From the NCBI RefSeq assembly GCF_003339505.1, contig NZ_QPIW01000001.1:62001-126000 (forward strand): 64,000 bases of DNA. Direction: 5' to 3'. Every line of letters starts with the position of its first letter. The first letter of the stretch is position 1. Position numbers and translations under genes: made by a program. The stretch comes from Runella aurantiaca. Its GTDB lineage: Bacteria; Bacteroidota; Bacteroidia; Cytophagales; Spirosomataceae. Shown here in pieces: positions 34,815 to 42,856 of this stretch. The notes under the pieces were generated by a model. It saw nothing but the letters and a program-made list of their open reading frames with translations. It did no database searches and was not told the DNA's origin.

Positions 34815-35900
34815 ATGTTCTCTCGTCGCGACTTTCTCATTCAGGCTGCTTTGGGCGGTGCTGCTTCGCTTATATCTCCCAATACGTTGTTTTCGGCCAC
34901 TCGCCCCAAAAAAGATAAATTGGGCGTGGCATTGGTAGGGTTGGGCTACTACAGCACCGATTTATTGGCCCCTGCGCTGCAATTGACCAAGAATTGCCAG
35001 TTGGTAGGTATTGTGACAGGAACGCCTTCAAAAGCTGAAACTTGGAAAAAGAAATACAATCTCGCCGATAAAAATATTTATAACTACCAAAATTTCGACC
35101 AAATCGCCAACAACCCCGACATCGACATTGTCTATGTGGTGTTGCCTCCCAGTATGCACCGCGAGTTTGTGGTGCGGGCTGCCAAAGCGGGCAAGCAGGT
35201 GTTTTGCGAAAAACCCATGGCCCCGAGCGTGGCGGATTGCGAAGCCATGATTAAGGCTTGTGCTGATAACAAGGTGAAATTGGCGATTGGGTACCGCTGT
35301 CAGCATGACCCCAACACGCAGGCGTTTCAGAAATTTGCCAAAGAGAGTACCTTCGGAAAAGTCCGCATGGTGACCTGCGGCGCGGGATATTTTGACGCTC
35401 GCACTACGCACTGGAAACAAAACAAAGCCCTCGGTGGCGGTGTCATGGGCGACATGGGCGTGTATGCCCTTCAGGGGGCGCGCTTGGCCACGGGCGAAGA
35501 ACCGATTTCGGTCACGGCGCAGTTTCATACTACACGCCCCGATATTTACAAAGAAGTGGAAGAGACGGCTACGTTCCAATTGGAGTTCCCGAGCGGTGCG
35601 TTGGCGGCTTGTCACACCAGTTTTGGTATCAATATGAATTATTTACAAGCCAATTGCGAAAAAGGTTGGTTTAAAATGGAGCCATTTTCGAGCTACACCG
35701 GAAACAAAGGAAGCAGTCCACTGGGGCCCATCAATTTCCCCCTCGAAAATCAGCAGGCCCGACAACTCGACGAAGATGTCGAAGCCCTCATGAAAGGTAC
35801 TGCGCTGATTGCCCCTGGTGAAGAAGGCCTGCGCGACATTCGCGTGGTAGAAGCTATTTATAAATCCGTAGCCGCTGGCGGGAAGATGATTAAAATTTAA
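34815..35900 (+). CDS. Tat-exported Gfo/Idh/MocA family oxidoreductase
   Basis: The start at ATG 34815 (MFSRRDFLIQAALGGAAS) gives a Tat signal of about 30 residues; a TTG at 34809 is also in frame. The Rossmann domain shows GVALVGLGYYSTDLLAPAL and the catalytic-lysine motif CEKPMAPSVADCEAM; the C-terminal domain carries GGGVMGDMGVYAL. Substrate is probably a sugar or glucose-fructose-oxidoreductase-type compound handled in the periplasm. It has its own terminator. Confidence 0.88.
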   Translation: MFSRRDFLIQAALGGAASLISPNTLFSATRPKKDKLGVALVGLGYYSTDLLAPALQLTKNCQLVGIVTGTPSKAETWKKKYNLADKNIYNYQNFDQIANNPDIDIVYVVLPPSMHREFVVRAAKAGKQVFCEKPMAPSVADCEAMIKACADNKVKLAIGYRCQHDPNTQAFQKFAKESTFGKVRMVTCGAGYFDARTTHWKQNKALGGGVMGDMGVYALQGARLATGEEPISVTAQFHTTRPDIYKEVEETATFQLEFPSGALAACHTSFGINMNYLQANCEKGWFKMEPFSSYTGNKGSSPLGPINFPLENQQARQLDEDVEALMKGTALIAPGEEGLRDIRVVEAIYKSVAAGGKMIKI

Positions 35901-35928
35901 TTCGGGACTTTATTCAACTTTATGACGG

Positions 35929-35956
35929 GAGCGAGGCATTTGTCTCGCTCTTTTTT
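35929..35956 (+). terminator. Terminator after the Gfo/Idh/MocA gene
   Basis: GAGCGAG pairs with CTCGCTC across an 8-base loop and is followed by six T. Confidence 0.85.
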
Positions 35957-36002
35957 GTAGTAAGGATTTCGTTTTCGGAATGCTCCGCGTCGGGGGATTA
36001 GG

Positions 36003-36056
36003 AACTGAAAAATTGTAAACCGAAAAACTGTAAAATTTAAAACTGTAAAAGTGTGA
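36003..36056. repeat. Degenerate tandem repeat of CTGTAAAA type
   Basis: Units of about 15-20 bases built from CCGAAAAACTGTAAAA and variants follow one another. The same pattern, with better-preserved units, occurs at 47646..47714. Both copies lie near the string GCTCCGCG, which supports one dispersed repeat family. Confidence 0.5.
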
Positions 36057-36068
36057 AGTGCAGGGGGG

Positions 36069-36260
36069 CTAATCCGCTACTTTGTTCAGCATTCCTACGC
36101 CCACAAACAAAAACAATGCGCCGACAATAAACGGCACGAGGGTTTCCCATTTGGTGAGCGTGAATCCTAAGACTGCTTTGTCGGACATGAAGGCAATGCA
36201 GGCAAAAAGAATAAAAATGATGCCCATGCTGGTGAGAATTGTTCCAATCGTACGTTTCAT
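36069..36260 (-). CDS. Small two-segment membrane protein
   Basis: Start ATG at 36260 gives 63 residues (two residues shorter than the frame starting at 36266). Two hydrophobic segments, TILTSMGIIFILFACIAF and VPFIVGALFLFVGVGML, are separated by a loop with TLTKWETL. No family is recognised. The compact two-helix layout is common in small Bacteroidota membrane proteins of unknown function. Confidence 0.6.
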   Translation of the reverse strand: MKRTIGTILTSMGIIFILFACIAFMSDKAVLGFTLTKWETLVPFIVGALFLFVGVGMLNKVAD

Positions 36261-36321
36261 TATCAATGTTGGTTTATGGGGGCGAAAATAGGGCTTTTGC
36301 AGGAAGCATCCAACATGTGCC

Positions 36322-37074
36322 TCAATAGGCGGATTGTTTTGTCTTAACCTTAGATGTTAATTTTAGAAAATTTTCTCCCAACATGAGCGCAAGATCTTCT
36401 TGTGGCGCTTTCAGCGCGTAGATTTTTGCGATTTCAACGGCAGGATGCAGCCACGGCCCATCGGTTCCGAATAAAATCTTGCTTGCGCCCGCTCGTTGAT
36501 AGGCCATTTCGAGCAAATCAAAACGTCGTACGCCAGATGTGTCGGTGTACACATTCGGGTGCCGGGCCAAAAGGTCCAGAAAAGCCAGCTGTGCTCGCCA
36601 ATCATCGGCAAAACTACTCAAATGAGGAATGATAAAGTTGACGTCCTGGTACTCGGTTGCGATGAGTTCAATGGTGGAAGTTTCGCCAGTGGGGTCGTAC
36701 AAAACGGGAATGTTGAATGTCTGGGCGGCGGTGCATATTTCACGCGAGATGCGGGCGTCGTGGCGATGCACCTTAATGCCGCAAAAGCCATACTCTTCGA
36801 CGGCCGTTTGCACCATAGAATGGATCCTACCCCGATCGCGCTCGGCATGAACAAACGCAAATCCATAAAAACGCGCTGGATAGCGACCGACGATTTGGGC
36901 GGTTTGGGCATTTGCCTTGGCATAATCGGTGTGAAAAGCGGCAAACAAAACCGTTTTTTGAATTCCTGCTTCGGCCGACCATTGCATGAATTTTTTCAAC
37001 GAAGCTCGTGTATCCCAAGGGCCCGTGAGCCCGTCGCCCTCTCCGGCGTGGCAGTGGCAATCAATGATAAGCAT
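36322..37074 (-). CDS. Amidohydrolase family (TIM-barrel) protein
   Basis: The start at ATG 37074 (MLIIDCHCHAGEG) places the metal-binding HxH motif at the start and gives 250 residues; it overlaps the M20 peptidase stop by 14 bases. KVHRHDARI, IIPHLSSF and LFGTDGPW (the terminal Asp) complete the amidohydrolase-2 metal site. Reaction unknown, perhaps a decarboxylase-type or hydrolytic step. Its overlap with the peptidase gene suggests they are co-expressed. Confidence 0.75.
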   Translation of the reverse strand: MLIIDCHCHAGEGDGLTGPWDTRASLKKFMQWSAEAGIQKTVLFAAFHTDYAKANAQTAQIVGRYPARFYGFAFVHAERDRGRIHSMVQTAVEEYGFCGIKVHRHDARISREICTAAQTFNIPVLYDPTGETSTIELIATEYQDVNFIIPHLSSFADDWRAQLAFLDLLARHPNVYTDTSGVRRFDLLEMAYQRAGASKILFGTDGPWLHPAVEIAKIYALKAPQEDLALMLGENFLKLTSKVKTKQSAY

Positions 37075-38413
37075 GGCGCATGAATTCAAGGTTTTTGATA
37101 AACTGTTTGGAGGTTTCTACCCCACGAAAGAAATTGGGAATATAAAATCTTTCGTTAGGCGCGTGCAGGTTGTCGAATGGAGAAGCAAAACCCATCATGA
37201 CCACGGGGAGTCGTAATTGCTCCGCCAAAGTGCTGACGATGGGAATGCTGCCTCCAGAGCGCAGCAATACAGGTTTGCGACCGAATACGTTTTGACAGGC
37301 GGAGGAAGCTGCCTGAAAAACACGTTCGTCGGGATTTACTTGGTAGGCGTTGCTTTGTGCCGTAACGGAGACTTCCACGCGCAGCCTAGAGGGGCACTGT
37401 TGAGCAACATACCGCGATAAAGATTGGGCTATTTGGTTAGAATCCTGATGAGGAACCAATCTGAAATTTAGTTTTGCCCGGGCCTGCCGAGGAATCACGC
37501 CCTTGCTGCCTTCTCCTTGGTATCCCCCCGAAATCCCCGTTACGGTGAGAGAAGGCCGGATGGTAAGTTGCTCGTAGGCGGTGAAGTTTTCTTCGCCTAT
37601 GTCATCATGCCCCTGCATTTCCCGCCTTAATTGGGCATTTGAAGGGCCATTTTTTCTCATATATGTACGCTCTGCGGTCGAGATTTTGAATACGTCATCA
37701 TAAAAACAGGGTAATGCTATTTGTCCTTTGGTGGTATGTAACTTTGCAATGATATGCGCTAAACCGTGAATTGGGTTTGACGCAATTCCACCGTATATTC
37801 CCGAATGTAGATCTGTACCCTGCCGTGTTACCAACAACTCGGCGTGAATATTGCCCCGCAGGCCGTAGGTCAGGGCGGGTTGGTGCAGGTCTAGCATACG
37901 CATGTCTGATACCACGGCGCAATCAGCTTTAAACAAAGCTTTGTGTGTGCGTAAAACATTGCTTAAATGTGTGCTTCCGATTTCTTCTTCACCTTCAAAT
38001 AAGCACTTGATATTGATGGGAAGGCGATGTTCAGCCATGAGGCTTTCCACGGCTTTAAGGTGAAGAAATAGTTGACCTTTGTCGTCAGAAACGCCCCTCC
38101 CGTAGAGATAGTCCCCCCGAACAGTAGGCTCAAAAGGGGGTGTTTTCCATTCGTTGAGTGGGTCGGCGGGTTGTACATCATAATGCCCATAAATCAATAA
38201 GGTAGCTTTGGCGGTATCAATCATCTCTTCGGCATATACGACGGGTGGCGCTACCCCAGAGGTTAGTTGTAGTACCCGTTGCATTCCCATCTTTTGGAGA
38301 TGCTTAGCCAGCCAATCGGCGCAATCAAACAAATGAGAACGGTAAACAGAACCCGAACTCACGCTTGGAATTCGAACAAATTCTTTCCATTCGTTGAGCG
38401 CGCGCGTGTACAT
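37061..38413 (-). CDS. M20 family dipeptidase
   Basis: The 450-residue protein has the two-zinc site of M20 peptidases: LLIYGHYDVQPADP (His, Asp), YGRGVSDDKGQLFLH, CLFEGEEEIGS (catalytic Glu and ligand Glu), and the late NLHAPNERFYI histidine. The dimerisation domain lies in between (residues about 200-320). It cleaves dipeptides or related N-acylated compounds. Only two bases separate its start from the stop of the HNH-like gene, so it may be part of the accessory operon. Confidence 0.9.
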   Translation of the reverse strand: MYTRALNEWKEFVRIPSVSSGSVYRSHLFDCADWLAKHLQKMGMQRVLQLTSGVAPPVVYAEEMIDTAKATLLIYGHYDVQPADPLNEWKTPPFEPTVRGDYLYGRGVSDDKGQLFLHLKAVESLMAEHRLPINIKCLFEGEEEIGSTHLSNVLRTHKALFKADCAVVSDMRMLDLHQPALTYGLRGNIHAELLVTRQGTDLHSGIYGGIASNPIHGLAHIIAKLHTTKGQIALPCFYDDVFKISTAERTYMRKNGPSNAQLRREMQGHDDIGEENFTAYEQLTIRPSLTVTGISGGYQGEGSKGVIPRQARAKLNFRLVPHQDSNQIAQSLSRYVAQQCPSRLRVEVSVTAQSNAYQVNPDERVFQAASSACQNVFGRKPVLLRSGGSIPIVSTLAEQLRLPVVMMGFASPFDNLHAPNERFYIPNFFRGVETSKQFIKNLEFMRHAYH

Positions 38414-38415
38414 AT

Positions 38416-39423
38416 TTAAAAGAAATTTACTGCTTCAAATTCCAGTTCTTTCGATAGTCCGAAGTGTGCCTTAAAGTTGGGGATGTTGCGAAGCACCCCG
38501 ATTTTTACGCCTTTACTTGCCCGAGAAGAGGGTAAAAAATTTCGATCTTCTTTGTAGTCGAAGTAAGTCGGACTGAGCACAATTTTTTGTCCTTTAAATT
38601 CCCCCATTCTTTTCAACACGTTGATGATGGCGGCTTTCTTTTGCTCTTTGGTCGTTTTGCCCGCAACTGCCTTGTCAATCGCCGCCCCTACGATTGCATG
38701 AGTGGTGGCGGAGAGTGGAATGGTTTGTTTATTCAACTGCTCCAACGTGACGTTGTCAAACAAATCGGCATATTTGAAAGGAATCCAGTGATGTACTTCA
38801 ATACCAATGGGTTGAAGTGAGGAAGGGTTGCCAAAATGGAGCTTTCGGGCGTCAAATCGGGCGCTGGCCTTGATGGCGTTTTCGGCTTTGGCGCCCTGTG
38901 TTTTGATGTCCGACCATTTTTTGGTTTTGTTTTGCTCATAGGTTTCCAATTCCATCGCTTCCAACAATACTTCCGCCAATATCGACTGAACCCCGCGGAG
39001 TTCTTTCAATCGGTCGTATATTCCGCTTAGCTCATTGACCAATACCGCCATTTCATAGTCTGGATTTAGTGTATTTTTGGTGTAACTTTCGGTAAGAATT
39101 TCCCCCAAAAGGGTATTTTCAAGCTCTTTGCCGCCTGCGGGAGTGTCTTTTTTGGTTGTTTGCTCGGTACCGTCCTTTCGTCGTTTGTCCTGAACTTGCT
39201 GCCAGTCGGCGGCGGCGGTATGCTGTACAGGTGGCTTTGTATCCGACGGGGTGCCTGGTGCCAGCCGCGCAAGAATACCTGCTACGGCACCTAATTTTTG
39301 CGCTTTGGCTTTATTGCGTCTCCAAAAAGCAGAGAGACTTTCGCGCCAAGTTTCAAATTCGGCTTCCAATTCAGCATTGATTGAAGGGGATGCTTGAGAG
39401 GGAGGGATGTGATAAGGCTGCAT
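38416..39423 (-). CDS. Candidate HNH/His-Me-finger nuclease-like protein of the sigma-54 locus
   Basis: A 335-residue soluble protein without signal peptide. Residues 1-60 are helical and hydrophobic in part (KLGAVAGILARLAPG); residues 60-110 are a charged linker; residues 120-200 are probably a helical domain. Residues 207-250 read GIEVHHWIPFKYADLF and then NKQTIPLSATTHAIVGAAID, which resembles the His-His core and N/H-rich second half of HNH toxins (H211, H212, N231, H242). I cannot assign a named family. It is transcribed with the deaminase-like and metallopeptidase genes upstream. Confidence 0.6.
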   Translation of the reverse strand: MQPYHIPPSQASPSINAELEAEFETWRESLSAFWRRNKAKAQKLGAVAGILARLAPGTPSDTKPPVQHTAAADWQQVQDKRRKDGTEQTTKKDTPAGGKELENTLLGEILTESYTKNTLNPDYEMAVLVNELSGIYDRLKELRGVQSILAEVLLEAMELETYEQNKTKKWSDIKTQGAKAENAIKASARFDARKLHFGNPSSLQPIGIEVHHWIPFKYADLFDNVTLEQLNKQTIPLSATTHAIVGAAIDKAVAGKTTKEQKKAAIINVLKRMGEFKGQKIVLSPTYFDYKEDRNFLPSSRASKGVKIGVLRNIPNFKAHFGLSKELEFEAVNFF

Positions 39424-39428
39424 AGTTT

Positions 39429-39569
39429 TTATCGTTTAGAACGGCGTCGCAGTTCGATGAATACTGGTTTTTTTACATTCGGTGGTACGGTTTTTAGGAG
39501 CACTTCCCAAGTGCTGAAAAGAATCGTTCCGTACTGTGGGCGTGCCGGTATTTCAGGTAAAAATCGCAT
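39429..39569 (-). CDS. 46-residue conserved-context ORF
   Basis: My reading from ATG at 39569 gives 46 residues starting MRFLPEIPARPQYGTILFST with TWEVLLKTVPPNVKKP and an Arg/Lys-rich end RRRSKR. It fits tightly between the deaminase-like gene (35 bases) and the HNH-like gene (6 bases). It has no known domain; a small antitoxin, immunity or chaperone role is possible but only inferred from position. Confidence 0.45.
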   Translation of the reverse strand: MRFLPEIPARPQYGTILFSTWEVLLKTVPPNVKKPVFIELRRRSKR

Positions 39570-39603
39570 GGTTGTAAATGAATTAAAAGGTGATTGACTC
39601 GGA

Positions 39604-40251
39604 TCAGCGTGTCGGCCAACGGTTTACCTTAGGCTGATAGCGTCTTTCCCGAAAAGAAGCAAAGCGATTACGCGGTTTTATCCAACGAATCCGGACATTG
39701 GCATTGGCGGGAAGCGCCTGGCCCATGGATGATTTAAGGCCGTTGAGGCAGCTTTTGCAGGGTTGATCCTGAATCAGCATTCGGACTCTCTGAATATTAT
39801 CGGCAAATAACGGGTTTACCTGTCGCTGTCGTTTTAGCCATTCAATGGCTTGGCTTTCAGGGTGTACGTGCGTGGTGGATGAAGTGGGCTGCCACGTGAC
39901 CATGTTCATCGCGCGGGCATCGGGTTCGGGCAAAAAGACAAGGCCGTTTCTCGATTCATCGGTGTACAAGTACGGAGCGGTGGGTGTTCCAGTGTTTGTC
40001 CTACGATAGATGGTCGGTGGGTCTTCGCTGAAATGTTGGAATACCGATGAGGGTAGCCGTCGCCGAAAAATGATGCGGATGACCGCCGATGACCGCTCTG
40101 GCGGAGTATCCCAACTATCGTTAAGATCGAAGGGACGGAAATCATCCGCATTGTCCAATAACGTGGTCAGGCTGTGCCAGTCGTCCTGCGTTACAGGTTC
40201 TTCCTCTGACCCATCATAATCAAAAGGTTCGTTTTCGTCAAAGAATTGCAT
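39604..40251 (-). CDS. Deaminase-superfamily-like protein of the sigma-54 locus
   Basis: The 215-residue protein has an acidic N-terminus and, in the last third, the signature HVHPESQAIEWLKRQ (H130, E132) followed 35 residues later by IQDQPCKSCLNGL (C165, C168). The His-x-Glu and Pro-Cys-x-x-Cys spacing is the zinc site of the nucleotide/nucleic-acid deaminase superfamily, including deaminase toxins. The sequence between is too short and divergent to assign a subfamily. No signal peptide is present. Neighbours with nuclease-like and metallopeptidase motifs suggest an effector. Confidence 0.6.
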   Translation of the reverse strand: MQFFDENEPFDYDGSEEEPVTQDDWHSLTTLLDNADDFRPFDLNDSWDTPPERSSAVIRIIFRRRLPSSVFQHFSEDPPTIYRRTNTGTPTAPYLYTDESRNGLVFLPEPDARAMNMVTWQPTSSTTHVHPESQAIEWLKRQRQVNPLFADNIQRVRMLIQDQPCKSCLNGLKSSMGQALPANANVRIRWIKPRNRFASFRERRYQPKVNRWPTR

Positions 40252-40272
40252 GATGCTGAAAAACGTTTTGAG

Positions 40273-40316
40273 TTCTCTCTGAATCTATTTTTTGTAAAAA
40301 AAGGATTCAGAGAGAA
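40273..40316. repeat. Hairpin between the 833-residue gene and the deaminase-like gene
   Basis: TTCTCTCTGAATC pairs perfectly over 13 bases with GATTCAGAGAGAA across an 18-base A/T-rich loop. No T-run follows on the minus strand, so it may be an RNA-stability or attenuation element in the operon. Confidence 0.5.
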
Positions 40317-40330
40317 ACGTGAAAGCTTGC

Positions 40331-42832
40331 TTAAAAACGTGTCGACTGGCTGGGGCCTACGATACGACTGTTGCGTTGTGGACCGTTTTTTTCGGTCATC
40401 AAACGACGTTGAATCAACACCGACGGCTGCATATAACTAGCTTCGGATTGCTGAGCATCGGCCGAAAGGTCTACTCCCGTAACGGTCCGGTAGGAGTGAA
40501 TGTAGCGCTGAATATTGTCGCGGAAGTTGGTTGCCCAACTACCAGCTACGATGGTACTTTCTTCGTTAGACCAGTCATGCACCCGAATCGAAAGCAGAAT
40601 GATTTCGCCGTACTGCGCCAAATCGTAATAATGGGTAATACTCGTACTGCCCCAGTTCTGAATTTGCTTCATGCGGTCTACGCGGTCCATCCACCCTTCA
40701 CGATAAGGCACCATGATACGACCGCCCAAAAACTCCCTCATTTCTGGCCGAGCCAGCAAATACTGTTGGAGCATCATCTCCTGACGGGCCGTCCAAGTCA
40801 GGTTTCCGTAGGCATTGTGGTTTCCTTCTGCCAATAGTAAATGCACTTCTCGCAGGTTGTTTAAGATTGAGAACGCATCGGCAATGCGGGTTGTGTCGTC
40901 AGATTCTTTGAAATAGATTGACGCGCCGTGTAGTAAATTATGAAAAGCTTCCAGAAATTTTGAACGACTATCGACTGATTTGAATGTAGGCACCGCCCGT
41001 CCCTGCAACGACAATCCGTAGGTATGGTCGTATTCATAGGCGCGGCGTTTGATGGTCAGGGTGTGTTGTTCGTCCTGAATATACCCCCAAAACAAGTTGG
41101 CCAGCGGTCGTAGTGGGTCAATATCGAGTTGAGACAAAGGATCGGTGCCTTGGTTGGTGGTAATGTTCTGAAACCTCAAACTGATGGCGTTCATGGTTTG
41201 GACCAACATTCCCTGCTCTACCCAGTAGCTCCAGATAAGCTCAATGCCTGGTAAATAATTGATGCCAAATACATTCGGGGCCAACGGATGGCTTACCAAC
41301 AAATCATCTCGCCATTCATCCAGACGACTCAGAATATTTTGTAGGTAAGGCGTGTAGTCGCCGTCGTCAGCGTTAGAACTTGGATAACTGTTGATGTAAG
41401 AATCAATGGTGCCCGTATAGACGTTGTTGGTTGCCCATAAGTAAGCCTGTGCGGCTGATTTGAGCAGTCGATACGCATTGATATTGGTAAATGGCAACGG
41501 ATGAAGCTGTTCATTGCGGTTTGTAACCTGATTGGCGATTCTTGAATTTTGTCCAGTTTTTCGCAAATCAGCCAGACGGGTCGAAGACGGACGAAGTGCA
41601 ATGGGCGGAACCTGACCAGTGCTTTGTCCCCCCAGAATTCCATCCATCAGGCTGTCAAAGAGCCGAAAGTCAGGTACTCGGGCCTTGAGAGCGTCCCATA
41701 ATTGTTGGGTCGAATGTTCATTGTCTTCCGTATTGGCTCGTTGCAAAAATACTTTCGAGCCACGATTGAGTGCTTCTTTTACGTTTTCCAGACCTTTCCG
41801 CATTCCAGTATCCGCACCGCCGAAAATGAGTTCTTGGGGTGCATAATGCCGGTATGTATTACTCGACTTTCCTTTTGCGTCATATTCTGGAACGGATGGT
41901 ACAAATTTGATACCGCCAAGTTTACCGAATTTTTGAAAGAGGTTTTTAAACTCCTCATTGGGAAGTGACCAAAGTAGCTTTTCGGGTTTCTGGGTATTGC
42001 TCAATAACTGATATTGCTGCTCCCTAAGCAGGGTATCAAGCGCAATATCATGCTGGAGGTCAATCTTTCCGCACTGCGTCACTTTAAAAACAATGTTGTG
42101 CTTTTTGATTCTTTCCATATCTGTGACGGGCTCTCCGTTGATATGGACCGTCAAGAAACCCATCAGCGGTTGATTGGTGTTTTCGTCAATGACCGAATCG
42201 CACAATTCGAAAGCAAGAGACGTAACCTCTTCGGGGGCCTCTAGCCCTGGGGGACATTTTTCTTTCAGGCACTCTTCGATTTTACTGCCCAATTTTTCAA
42301 AGTTTTGGTCAAACTTGGCACCTAGCCCATCTACTTTCACTTTGATTTCTTGGACGTCCCACTCAATGCGTCTTACATCCTCTTTGGTGCTCTTTAAATC
42401 ACTGTTTACGCTTAGTAAGTTAGGCGCATTGCCTTTGGGAAGTGTTAATTTAATGGTTGCTGGCTCACAATGTAAGGTCTTTTTGTCTTTGTCAATGCCC
42501 TCAAGTAATACCTCATATGTTCCAACTCCGTATTTTTCAGTTATTTCCTTCAATTCAGACAAGGTCATCGTAGGTTTGACAAACAGCTCAATGGAAGAAC
42601 TATCGGTGGCCAATAAATGCTGAATTCCCTTATCTACTAACACATCCTTATCTACTAACACATCCCCGTCTTTTCTGATAATAAAATTCCAGCTATAGTC
42701 ATTGAGGGCGTCGAGCAGGATGGGCGTCCCGTCGGAGGCTAAGACCTGAAACTTCAGTTGCCAGTAATTAGTATTCGAGTCTGGAGGGGTGGGAGTAGAT
42801 AGTATGATTTTGAAAGGTGTTTTATTTTCCAT
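40331..42832 (-). CDS. 833-residue protein of unknown family, core of the sigma-54 locus
   Basis: Soluble, no signal peptide. Residues 1-130 look like a beta-rich domain. A probable coiled coil follows (LKSTKEDVRRIEWDVQEIKV, residues about 145-190). From about residue 450 a helical domain runs to the end: YLWATNNVYTGTIDSY, RPLANLFWGYIQDEQH, AYEYDHTYGLSLQGRAVPT, AFHNLLHGASIYF and YGEIILLSIRVHDWSN. I recognise this C-terminal style from other bacterial accessory loci but know no name or function for it. An 18-base in-frame tandem duplication (42629..42664) repeats DVLVDK. Confidence 0.75.
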   Translation of the reverse strand: MENKTPFKIILSTPTPPDSNTNYWQLKFQVLASDGTPILLDALNDYSWNFIIRKDGDVLVDKDVLVDKGIQHLLATDSSSIELFVKPTMTLSELKEITEKYGVGTYEVLLEGIDKDKKTLHCEPATIKLTLPKGNAPNLLSVNSDLKSTKEDVRRIEWDVQEIKVKVDGLGAKFDQNFEKLGSKIEECLKEKCPPGLEAPEEVTSLAFELCDSVIDENTNQPLMGFLTVHINGEPVTDMERIKKHNIVFKVTQCGKIDLQHDIALDTLLREQQYQLLSNTQKPEKLLWSLPNEEFKNLFQKFGKLGGIKFVPSVPEYDAKGKSSNTYRHYAPQELIFGGADTGMRKGLENVKEALNRGSKVFLQRANTEDNEHSTQQLWDALKARVPDFRLFDSLMDGILGGQSTGQVPPIALRPSSTRLADLRKTGQNSRIANQVTNRNEQLHPLPFTNINAYRLLKSAAQAYLWATNNVYTGTIDSYINSYPSSNADDGDYTPYLQNILSRLDEWRDDLLVSHPLAPNVFGINYLPGIELIWSYWVEQGMLVQTMNAISLRFQNITTNQGTDPLSQLDIDPLRPLANLFWGYIQDEQHTLTIKRRAYEYDHTYGLSLQGRAVPTFKSVDSRSKFLEAFHNLLHGASIYFKESDDTTRIADAFSILNNLREVHLLLAEGNHNAYGNLTWTARQEMMLQQYLLARPEMREFLGGRIMVPYREGWMDRVDRMKQIQNWGSTSITHYYDLAQYGEIILLSIRVHDWSNEESTIVAGSWATNFRDNIQRYIHSYRTVTGVDLSADAQQSEASYMQPSVLIQRRLMTEKNGPQRNSRIVGPSQSTRF
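42629..42664. repeat. In-frame tandem duplication of 18 bases
   Basis: CTTATCTACTAACACATC occurs twice in direct tandem inside the 833-residue gene and duplicates the residues DVLVDK. It is a recent-looking slippage event. Confidence 0.85.
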
Positions 42833-42856
42833 GATTTTAATTGTTTTAAATAGGAA

